From assembly GCF_024972775.1 (NCBI RefSeq), contig NZ_CP092282.1, positions 234,001 to 298,000 of the forward strand: a stretch of DNA of 64,000 nt, given 5' to 3'. The DNA comes from Dehalobacter sp. DCM (lineage in GTDB: Bacteria; Bacillota; Desulfitobacteriia; Desulfitobacteriales; Syntrophobotulaceae). Of the stretch, positions 57,820-64,000 are shown piece by piece; the stretch's first letter is position 1, and each line of letters starts with the position of its first letter. The translations under genes were made by a program, and so were the position numbers. The notes beneath the pieces were generated by a model. The model saw only the letters and a list, made by a program, of their open reading frames with translations. It ran no database searches and had not been told where the DNA came from.

Positions 57820-58598
57820 AGCAAAACTACGATGAGGATTATGCCTCCAGCTTCATTAAAGGAATCACCCGCCTTACGGGAATTGCCGAAACCAAGCTGA
57901 GAAAATATGCGGCTGAGAACAATCTCTTTAATGTGCTGGAGCATCCCAATACCATTGACCCCAACAAACAGCAGCTTGAAAAAATCTATGTCTTAAACGA
58001 ATTTATCTCTACTTACCGGCTTCTCAAGCTACAGGAGAATGAAAACAAGCTGGTATTTAATTCCTCCAAAGTGGCAGGAGAATACTTTGTATCCCTATTG
58101 GGCGGCATTAAGGACAGAGAGAAGTTTATGGCTGCTTTTCTGGATACCTGCAACAATATCATCGAGACAAGAACCTTCTCCGAGGGAAGTATCGGAGAAG
58201 CGCCCGTTTATCCGAGAATGATACTGAAAGCTGCCCTGGACTGTGATTGCAAAGCCATCATCCTGGCACACAATCATCCGGGAGGAAGCCTGTCTCCATC
58301 CATCCAGGACCGGGATCTCACCGAAAGACTGCTAGCTATTTTTGTGCCACTTCAGATTGATGTACTTGACCATATCATTGTCGCCGACACCAAATACTGC
58401 TCAATGATGGAGCAGGGCACCCTGCCGCAGCCGTCCAAAAATATCTGCTATGATGCAATTTCTTTGAATGACAACAAGGCGGTCAAGGAAGATGAAGCAG
58501 ACTTCTATATGGATATTTCGGACAGGGACGATATAGACCTGGACGGTATGTCGTTTTTTGAACCTGAGGACGAGGAAGAAGATGAATGGGAGCTTTGA
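57816..58598 (+). CDS. radC: RadC-like JAB/MPN domain protein
   Basis: This 260-residue protein has a JAMM-type metal site: ILAHNHPGGSLSPSIQDRDL near 148-168 (His-x-His, later Asp). The preceding Glu lies in the SEGSIGEAPVYPRMILKAAL block. This RadC form is common on mobile elements; its reaction is still unknown despite the DNA repair label. The N-terminal helical part differs from chromosomal RadC. The acidic tail ends EEEDEWEL. It is coupled by overlap to the upstream small gene. Confidence 0.88.
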   Translation: MKQNYDEDYASSFIKGITRLTGIAETKLRKYAAENNLFNVLEHPNTIDPNKQQLEKIYVLNEFISTYRLLKLQENENKLVFNSSKVAGEYFVSLLGGIKDREKFMAAFLDTCNNIIETRTFSEGSIGEAPVYPRMILKAALDCDCKAIILAHNHPGGSLSPSIQDRDLTERLLAIFVPLQIDVLDHIIVADTKYCSMMEQGTLPQPSKNICYDAISLNDNKAVKEDEADFYMDISDRDDIDLDGMSFFEPEDEEEDEWEL

Positions 58599-58630
58599 AC
58601 GGCTGTCAAAAGGCGAAAGGAGCGTGTCTT

Positions 58631-59128
58631 ATGGCAAAGACCGGTAAACAGCAGAATGAAAAAATCACCACCTCCATTTATCTTACAAAACAGATGTGCG
58701 ATGAAATTGATAAAAAGGCAGACCGGGAACATATTTCCCGCAACGAGCAAATCCGCAAGTATCTTGAAAAGGGCCTGGCGATTGAAAGCTATGAAGAAAA
58801 CATCGACCTCATCACCGCCATTATCCACCAGGAAATCGACGCCTCCATCAAGGCGCTGGGCAACCGTCTGGCCGGAATGATCAACCGTATGACCATCATC
58901 TCTGCGGCGGGCTACTATGCCAATATTGCCCTGATTGCCGACCTCATCGACACCGACCGCTATTCTTCCTTTGAAAAAATCGAGCGTCTTGCCCGTAAAC
59001 GCGCCCTGGCCTATGCCAACATGAAAAGCGGCGACGCGCTCAAAGCTTTTCTGAACGACGAGGAAATGAAAAAGGCGGTCAACGAGCTAAAGGGAGGAAC
59101 CTCGGCCTATGTCGATTTTGATGTATAA
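58631..59128 (+). CDS. MobC-like ribbon-helix-helix relaxosome protein
   Basis: This is a 165-residue protein. The N-terminal KITTSIYLTKQMCDEIDKKA and HISRNEQIRKYLEKGLAIE form a ribbon-helix-helix DNA-binding domain. The rest is helical (ITAIIHQEIDASIKALGNRL). ATG 58631 follows GAAAGGAGCGTGTCTT; the frame is open further upstream without a start signal. It overlaps the relaxase gene and should bind oriT beside it. It is the counterpart of the gene at 20528 in ICE-A. Confidence 0.8.
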   Translation: MAKTGKQQNEKITTSIYLTKQMCDEIDKKADREHISRNEQIRKYLEKGLAIESYEENIDLITAIIHQEIDASIKALGNRLAGMINRMTIISAAGYYANIALIADLIDTDRYSSFEKIERLARKRALAYANMKSGDALKAFLNDEEMKKAVNELKGGTSAYVDFDV

Positions 59129-60344
59129 ACAACGGTTCCGCAATCCCAATTACCGAAAGACCCCCAAATGCAACTACGCTCATATCGGCTATATCGCTAC
59201 CCGCCCCGGTGCTTCTAAGAATGAGGGAATGCGGCACGGGCTGTTCGGAAAGCTTTCCCCCGGCGAGTTGGTGGAGTTTGAAACCTGGCAGGAAGTTGCC
59301 AGAGAAGTCCGGGAGCTTTCCTATAAAAAGGTCAACATCTTCCGCAGCATCATTTCCTTTGCCCCCGAAACCGCTGCGGAATTGGGGCTGAATGACCACA
59401 AGGCATGGGAGCAGTACATCGAGCGGCACATCCAAACATTGGCGCAGAGAAACGGCATCAGCGTAAAAAACCTGTCCTGGGCATGCGCCCACCACAACGA
59501 GCGAAGCCATCCCCATATCCACGTTGCCTTTTGGGACAAAAACCAGAGGGTAATGAAAAACTTCGTCCATCCTAAAATCGGCGACAGCATCCGCATACAG
59601 CTCATCAAGGAAACCTTTGCGGATAAGATTGAACAGTATTGCAGGGCGAAGGACAAAGCCAAAGGCGAAATCAAATCCGTCACCGATGAATTGGTATGCG
59701 AATTTGACGAGTACGTCAAGGCGGCCCATCCGAAGGAATACCAACGGCTAAAGGAGCTGGTGGGACGGATTGACGCGGACGAACTGGGTGCGGCTCCCCT
59801 GGACGGTATCCTGGGAGACATCGATTTAACCCCGCTGATTGTTAGATTGTTCGACCTGAAAGATAAAATGCCGAAGAAAGGCCGCCTGTTTTACAAGCTG
59901 CTGCCCGAAGAAGTCAAAGCCGAGGTGGACGCCTTTGTTGACGAACTGAAAAGCGGCAACGAGTATATCCGCAATCTGATCAACGATTACGCGGACAGCA
60001 AGTGCGCCCTGGCAATGCTCTACGACACCGACCCGGAGAATACGGAAAAACACCAAGAAAAGGCAGTCAAGGAAGCGGAAAAGCTGATTGCCAACAAACT
60101 GCTGGGCGTAATCAAAGCCATGCTGAACAAGGAACGGGAATTATCTCATATGGAGTATACCGAGGCCAGGAAGCACTACTATACCGAGCAGATGATTTGT
60201 GAAATCCTGATGATGCTGGAGCAGAACATCGTAAGCCTTGATATGGAATACGACGACAAAGCAAAGGTCATGAACACCGAGCTTTCAAAAGCGGCAAAAA
60301 AGGAATGGTACTTGCGGCATAAGGACAGGGGCATGGAACGGTAA
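59109..60344 (+). CDS. MobL family relaxase
   Basis: This 411-residue relaxase has the MobL start MSILMYKQRFRNPNYRKTPK and YAHIGYIATRPGASKNEGMR. NIFRSIISFAPETAAELGLN follows, and metal-binding motif III is CAHHNERSHPHIHVAFWDKN near 123-142. It should nick the ICE-B oriT and stay on the 5' end during transfer. The C-terminal half is helical and ends without an acidic tail. It differs in family from the ICE-A relaxase, so the two elements transfer by separate systems. ATG 59109 lies inside the end of the MobC-like gene. Confidence 0.9.
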   Translation: MSILMYKQRFRNPNYRKTPKCNYAHIGYIATRPGASKNEGMRHGLFGKLSPGELVEFETWQEVAREVRELSYKKVNIFRSIISFAPETAAELGLNDHKAWEQYIERHIQTLAQRNGISVKNLSWACAHHNERSHPHIHVAFWDKNQRVMKNFVHPKIGDSIRIQLIKETFADKIEQYCRAKDKAKGEIKSVTDELVCEFDEYVKAAHPKEYQRLKELVGRIDADELGAAPLDGILGDIDLTPLIVRLFDLKDKMPKKGRLFYKLLPEEVKAEVDAFVDELKSGNEYIRNLINDYADSKCALAMLYDTDPENTEKHQEKAVKEAEKLIANKLLGVIKAMLNKERELSHMEYTEARKHYYTEQMICEILMMLEQNIVSLDMEYDDKAKVMNTELSKAAKKEWYLRHKDRGMER

Positions 60345-60422
60345 TAAAGCCTTGATTTTTTATTACCGTTCTGTAAGCGTGTAAAAACGCGGAGACGATT
60401 GCGAAAGGAGTGATACTTTGCC

Positions 60423-61088
60423 ATGAAAGAATTAAGCGAACCGCTTTATCGGGCGTTCATCGGGCGGGTGCACAAATTGGGCTATACGGTTGTAGAGCCG
60501 GAGAACAAGGACCAGCCTGCGGAGCTTTTCAAGGATGACCAATATATCGGTTTCCTGCTGCCCAATGGGGCGATTTACTACAGAACCGGCATGGGGATGG
60601 AAAAAGAGGTACACAGGCTGACGGACATTTTGCTGGAAATGAAGCCTCCTTATGCCCTCTATGCTGATGCCGCTTATCTGCCCTTCAAGGGCGTTGAAAA
60701 ATATAAAATGCTCTGTGAGTTTGGCGACAGCCTGTTGGCCGCAAGGCTGGATGATGATGGCGAACTCCGGTTTGTCACCTGGCTGTACGATTACGGCCAT
60801 GAGGGTGTCAGGCACACCCGGTATTATGATACCGACTTTGCAGCGGCCAAACAGGATTTTGCGGTACGCTGCGGGCTAGTAGACGAAAAAAGGGTGTTTT
60901 CCGATAAGGAGCTTGCCGCTTTGTATGACGCCTGCGTGTATCGCGGCAGAAACGATGAAACCCTGAATTGCGACAGCGGAAAACTTCTGCAAGGGCTGGT
61001 GGAAAAACTGGAAAGCCTGGATTGTCTGGCGCCTGAGCTTTCCCGGCAGGAGCCTGAGCAGGAATCCGAAAATGAATTGGAGGTGTGA
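60423..61088 (+). CDS. Element protein, paralog pair member 1
   Basis: This is a 221-residue soluble protein of unknown function. It shares a plan with the next gene product: KDDQYIGFLLPNGAIYYRTG matches DIYYKRQLIAFYTKADTI in place, and DFAVRCGLVDEKRVFSDKEL matches DFAKRSGLVDEKALFSEIEL. It ends in an acidic segment SENELEV; the last codons again form the GGAGGTG site of the following gene. ATG 60423 follows AAAGGAGTGATACTTTGCC. The pair may be diverged duplicates that form a complex. Confidence 0.68.
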   Translation: MKELSEPLYRAFIGRVHKLGYTVVEPENKDQPAELFKDDQYIGFLLPNGAIYYRTGMGMEKEVHRLTDILLEMKPPYALYADAAYLPFKGVEKYKMLCEFGDSLLAARLDDDGELRFVTWLYDYGHEGVRHTRYYDTDFAAAKQDFAVRCGLVDEKRVFSDKELAALYDACVYRGRNDETLNCDSGKLLQGLVEKLESLDCLAPELSRQEPEQESENELEV

Positions 61089-61090
61089 CC

Positions 61091-61774
61091 ATGCGCAGCA
61101 AGATTGATTTTTACAAGCAGTTTTTTGAGCAGCTTTCCAGGCAGGGGTTCGAGGTGAGGCGTTCCGATTCCTCCGATTACCTGGCCGACATCTACTACAA
61201 AAGGCAGCTCATCGCCTTTTACACCAAAGCCGACACCATCGAGAAAAATCCCTTTGTAACGGTCAAGGACAAGCTTCTGAACCTCATCAATGACACTGCG
61301 AAAGCTACAGCGGTCAGAGTCGGCATTTGCTCCGAATGCCCTTATACCGAGGACAATGAAAAGCTCCCCAACGGTTCCTACAAGCTGGCCGAGTATAACG
61401 GAGTAACTCTGGCCTGTAAGCAGCATCACCTGTTCGGCTATGTGTTTTCCACCTACCGGACTGTGCCGGAAACCGATCAGATCATCCAGCGGCAGTTTCA
61501 TTATAATAAGGAATTTGCCGGACAGGACTTTGCAAAGCGCAGCGGCTTGGTGGACGAAAAGGCTTTGTTTAGCGAAATCGAGCTGATGGTCCTGCACTCC
61601 AATCTTGTAAAACTGTCCATGAAAAGCGAGCATCTCAACAATGACGAAATGCTTGAACTCGGCAGGATGATTGAGAAAATCGAGGAAGTTGTTCCCGAGC
61701 TGCAAGACAGGGACTACGACTTTGATTTTGAGGAAGAATTCCGGCAGGACATGGATGCTGAGATTGGAGGGTGA
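61091..61774 (+). CDS. Element protein, paralog pair member 2
   Basis: This 227-residue protein is related to its upstream neighbour by the block FAxRxGLVDEKxxFSxxEL and by overall layout. It has two Cys in VRVGICSECPYTEDN, a possible metal site absent from the first paralog. The acidic C-terminus reads YDFDFEEEFRQDM. ATG 61091 has the ribosome-binding site inside the end of the upstream gene. Function unknown. Confidence 0.68.
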   Translation: MRSKIDFYKQFFEQLSRQGFEVRRSDSSDYLADIYYKRQLIAFYTKADTIEKNPFVTVKDKLLNLINDTAKATAVRVGICSECPYTEDNEKLPNGSYKLAEYNGVTLACKQHHLFGYVFSTYRTVPETDQIIQRQFHYNKEFAGQDFAKRSGLVDEKALFSEIELMVLHSNLVKLSMKSEHLNNDEMLELGRMIEKIEEVVPELQDRDYDFDFEEEFRQDMDAEIGG

Positions 61775-61777
61775 CAC

Positions 61778-62077
61778 ATGGGCGGCAAAAGAAACCAGAC
61801 CATTGCCATTGCAAGGTTTTTGGCCTACAAAAACGACTTGAACAAGCGGCTGGAGAATATGACGGACGAGCAGTACATGAAAAACCCCCTCGGCCTTGAG
61901 GTGGGACAGTATGTGGATGACCTGCTGAAATACTGCTCCGAAAGCACGGTGGACACGGTATTGAAGCATCAGGACGATTTGATTTTGCGGCTGGGCGAGG
62001 ACTATCTGAGCATTGTTGCCTTTATGCCGTATGCGGAGGGAGGCGGAATCCATGCCGGACAGCAGGCCCAACGCTAA
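61778..62077 (+). CDS. Small helical element protein, unknown
   Basis: This 99-residue protein is mostly helical (IAIARFLAYKNDLNKRLENM, YVDDLLKYCSESTVDTVLKH). No family is recognised. ATG 61778 follows TTGGAGGGTGACAC, which is coded by the end of the upstream gene. Its end overlaps the next gene by 26 bases. Confidence 0.65.
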   Translation: MGGKRNQTIAIARFLAYKNDLNKRLENMTDEQYMKNPLGLEVGQYVDDLLKYCSESTVDTVLKHQDDLILRLGEDYLSIVAFMPYAEGGGIHAGQQAQR

Positions 62078-62408
62078 CCTATGGGGCAATATCATCACCT
62101 GCGTCGAAATCGCCTTCGGCATTTATGAGATTGTGGGCGACAAAAGCAAGGGCATTATGATGACCAAGGCGGACGCCGAAAAAATACTGCCCGAAGCAGT
62201 TGCCGCCAGGGGTGAACCGGAGGGGGAAAACCTGTGCTTTACCGATGAGCTTTCCACTTCCCTGGTGGGAGACGAACTGGTCCGGCAGGGACTGGTCACC
62301 GACCCGGATTTTATCGCAAGGCAGGAAGCCGCAAAGCAGCTTGACGACGCGGAATACGATACGAGCTTTGAAACCTTCAACGAGATCGAGTTTGAACTGG
62401 AACTGTGA
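62052..62408 (+). CDS. Small acidic element protein, unknown
   Basis: This is a 118-residue protein with blocks ANLWGNIITCVEIAFGIYEI, MMTKADAEKILPEAVAARGE and DELVRQGLVTDPDFIARQEA. There is no recognised family. ATG 62052 has GGAGGCGGAATC before it and overlaps the previous gene. The end NEIEFELEL is the alternating acidic/hydrophobic tail seen in other ICE-B proteins; here it is not explained by a ribosome-binding site. Confidence 0.65.
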   Translation: MPDSRPNANLWGNIITCVEIAFGIYEIVGDKSKGIMMTKADAEKILPEAVAARGEPEGENLCFTDELSTSLVGDELVRQGLVTDPDFIARQEAAKQLDDAEYDTSFETFNEIEFELEL

Positions 62409-62418
62409 GGTGACTGAA

Positions 62419-62511
62419 TTGAAACGGTGGCTGGAAAACACGCCTGTAAAAAATGAAATCGCCGAAACCATGATAAGCGAACAGGAGCAGGGCCTGGAGG
62501 TAGAGCCATGA
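62419..62511 (+). CDS. 30-residue peptide before coupling protein
   Basis: TTG 62419 follows GAGGTGACTGAA and opens MKRWLENTPVKNEIAETMIS, ending EQEQGLEVEP. Its stop overlaps the start of the coupling-protein fragment (ATGA), and its codons for LEV supply the GGAGGT site of that gene. Coupling of this kind suggests a real small gene. It may simply be a translational leader. Confidence 0.5.
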   Translation: MKRWLENTPVKNEIAETMISEQEQGLEVEP

Positions 62512-62972
62512 AAATAAGACCAAAGCTGATGATATGCTCCCTGATATTTTTGACCGGCGGCTTTGTCAATCTCTTTTTTTCCACTGCCATCCACGGCCTA
62601 TTGTCCAGGCAGATGACGGTGTTGAAGCTGCCGCCTATCGGCCAGTGCCTTGCCAGCCTGTTTTCAAGCAAGCAGCATTTTCTTCTTTACCTCTGCTTGC
62701 AGAGCTTCATACTGATTCTGTCGGTCATGTACTTTCTCACCAACCTGCGGCCCTATCAGTCGGATTTGACGGAGATCACGCCGGACATTAAGACACCCGT
62801 GGCGGTTGGACAGTACCAGCATGGCTCGGCGCGATGGCTCAAAGACGGAGAAAAGGGCAAAGCCTTTGCAAGCTTTGTTTTAAATCCCGACAATCCACAA
62901 ATGAAAGAACTGATCGAAACAGGCTATGACAATTTGGAATTTTTCAAAAAAGAAAAGACCGGGGGCGGTTAA
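62508..62972 (+). CDS. VirD4/TraG coupling protein, N-terminal piece
   Basis: This 154-residue protein has two membrane segments (about 8-28, LMICSLIFLTGGFVNLFFST; about 58-78, FLLYLCLQSFILILSVMYFL). The TraG block GQYQHGSARWLKDGEKGKAF follows, then NPDNPQMKELIETGYDNLEF and KKEKTGGG-stop. Full-length coupling proteins continue from here into GGVVIG and the Walker A region, which here lies 800 bases further on behind another gene. The gene is split; both halves have their own start signals, so they might still assemble. Confidence 0.82.
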   Translation: MKIRPKLMICSLIFLTGGFVNLFFSTAIHGLLSRQMTVLKLPPIGQCLASLFSSKQHFLLYLCLQSFILILSVMYFLTNLRPYQSDLTEITPDIKTPVAVGQYQHGSARWLKDGEKGKAFASFVLNPDNPQMKELIETGYDNLEFFKKEKTGGG

Positions 62973-62982
62973 CCCCCCGGTC
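62957..62982 (+). terminator. GC-rich hairpin at split of coupling-protein gene
   Basis: GACCGGGGG (62957-62965) and CCCCCCGGTC (62973-62982) pair across the stop codon of the N-terminal piece. No T-run follows. It may be part of the insertion end or a stalling structure. Confidence 0.55.
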
Positions 62983-63080
62983 AGATGGAATGGCATTATA
63001 GGGATTGTCCTAAAAAAGGCTTATGCTACATTCCCGTTTTGCTCATAATGTACGACAGCTAAAAGCAAATTCATTTATTA

Positions 63081-63614
63081 CTATTTGATGGATAGAATAT
63101 ATAAATATTGTTTGACAATCATTTCGGCATTTTCAGAAATGGGTTTTGTCCCATCGACATGTATTATAGGACATACGAGAGTTTCTGCCCATTGCCCGAT
63201 TTTGGATAAAGAACGCGACTCCACAAAATCAACAAATTTCAAATGCTGTTCGTACATATCACCGCCTTCACGAATGCGTTCTCCATGCTGTTCACAAGCT
63301 CGCTGTTTTATGCGTTCAATACGAATTTCAAGCGGTGCTGACATAAATACAGCCAGCTCGTACATTGACGAAATTTCTTCTCCAAAATTTCCAGTAACGG
63401 CAGAAATAACAAATAAACGATACTCTTTAATATCGGAAAGCATTAAATTTAAACAATCCTCTCGTGTACGCTCTACGGTGTATGGAATTCCTGATTTTAC
63501 AAAGTGATAATCTTCAATGTCCATATTCTTGAAACCCAAAACGCGCGCTAACTCTCTTCCAAGAGAAGATTTTCCGCTACCGTTTGCACCAAAGACAATT
63601 ATTCCTCTTGGCAT
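63081..63614 (-). CDS. AAA/adenylate-kinase-like P-loop protein, cargo
   Basis: This is a 177-residue small kinase-like protein. The P-loop is VFGANGSGKSSLGRELARVL (residues 7-26). The LID/NMP-like parts show DIEDYHFVKSGIPYTVERTR and VFMSAPLEIRIERIKQRACE, as in shikimate/gluconate kinase-like proteins. The gene reads against the ICE-B operon, is richer in A+T, and sits between the two halves of virD4. It is therefore an inserted cargo gene. The substrate is unknown; nucleotide, sugar or aminoglycoside-type substrates are all possible. Confidence 0.78.
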   Translation of the reverse strand: MPRGIIVFGANGSGKSSLGRELARVLGFKNMDIEDYHFVKSGIPYTVERTREDCLNLMLSDIKEYRLFVISAVTGNFGEEISSMYELAVFMSAPLEIRIERIKQRACEQHGERIREGGDMYEQHLKFVDFVESRSLSKIGQWAETLVCPIIHVDGTKPISENAEMIVKQYLYILSIK

Positions 63615-63779
63615 CTTTGCACCTGCCTAAAATATAAATAATTGGAACTTTATGTCAATATTTACATCTGTACGAACTTCTGATGCCCCCAGAAATTCTA
63701 TTTATATAAATCATAGCTTACCACTTATAAACACTTCCCTCAATTAATAATTTGTAAACAAAGAAAGGAGTCGTAGCCT

Positions 63780-64000
63780 ATGCGAACAATCAAATACCTG
63801 TTTCATCACCCCAAGCTGATACCCAAACGAAAATTGAATACCGATGAGGACGCCGCCTTTGCTTTACGCGAGGGCGGCGTTGTTATTGGTGTAAAAAAGG
63901 AGGGCGATAACGAGCGTATTTATTATGTGGGCGAGGACAGCCATCTTTTGTGTATCGGAGCCACCCGCAGCGGCAAGACCCGCAATCTGGTGGTGCAGTC
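63780..64000 (+). CDS. virD4: VirD4/TraG coupling protein, ATPase piece (runs off window)
   Basis: ATG 63780 follows AAAGGAGTCGTAGCCT. The first about 30 residues (MRTIKYLFHHPKLIPKRKLN, then DEDAAFALRE) are not usual for the family. Then the normal sequence resumes: GGVVIGVKKEGDNERIYYVG, LLCIGATRSGKTRNLVVQ, with Walker A GATRSGKT. The gene continues past the end of the window. It pairs with the membrane piece at 62508-62972. Confidence 0.85.
   Translation, partial: MRTIKYLFHHPKLIPKRKLNTDEDAAFALREGGVVIGVKKEGDNERIYYVGEDSHLLCIGATRSGKTRNLVVQ

Overview
The window is accessory DNA from a low-to-mid G+C anaerobic Firmicute, most likely a Clostridia member. The evidence is the strong GGAGG ribosome-binding sites, the gene families (Maff2, MobP3 and MobL relaxases, serine-recombinase sets, DUF3991 primases) and host-like remnants such as DUF1638 and DUF2284 proteins. 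No rRNA, tRNA, CRISPR array or housekeeping operon is present. The species cannot be named from the sequence.

Region A (1 to about 39.1 kb) is the transfer half and right end of an integrative conjugative element (ICE-A). It reads Maff2, a conserved small protein, a VirB6/TrbL-like membrane protein, a DUF4406-like protein, a C5-cytosine DNA methyltransferase, a VirB3/PrgI-like protein, a VirB4-linked protein, VirB4, amidoligase, gamma-glutamylcyclotransferase-like, NlpC/P60-like hydrolase, small accessory proteins, a MobC-like protein, a MobP3-type relaxase with Sel1 repeats, a TOPRIM/DUF3991 primase, VirD4 and a winged-helix protein. It ends with a sigma-like regulator and a set of serine recombinases. 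Two mobile elements sit inside it. A group II intron splits the Maff2 gene at 764-3519 and splices cleanly on paper. A 5.5-kb Tn554-like transposon with three tyrosine recombinases splits the methyltransferase gene in motif IX at about 7100-12567. Between 27.3 and 32.4 kb the element carries a decayed cargo patch: HxlR regulator, flavin split-barrel protein, DUF1638, DUF2284, pseudogenes of an FMN-dependent dehydrogenase and of fabF, a relic of another VirD4 gene, an orphan cyclic-di-GMP-I riboswitch and an XRE regulator.

Region B (39.2-43.3 kb) is an AT-rich four-gene operon that looks like an ABC-three-component anti-phage system: a DUF1413 protein, a nuclease-like effector, a middle component and a DUF3732 zinc-hook ATPase. 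It has a textbook promoter followed directly by a perfect 12-bp inverted repeat. A small orphan gene with a DUF3800-like start follows.

Region C (44.4 kb to the window end) is the left and middle part of a second ICE (ICE-B): ParA, ParB, a zinc-ribbon protein, a 2790-residue helicase/N6-methylase polyvalent protein, small proteins, a second TOPRIM/DUF3991 primase, a PAPS-reductase-like protein, a RadC-like protein, a ribbon-helix-helix protein, a MobL relaxase, paired accessory proteins and a VirD4 coupling protein whose gene is split by an inserted kinase-like gene.

The most notable signals are these. Several unrelated soluble proteins of ICE-A end in nearly the same short tail (LSMSM, MTMSM, FSMTM) written in different codons, which could be a shared transfer or docking signal. 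Two genes appear to be overprinted inside other genes (5754-6194 in the methyltransferase; 47179-47544, TnpV-like, in the giant helicase linker). The tri-recombinase transposon, the orphan riboswitch and the operator-controlled ABC-3C operon also merit follow-up.
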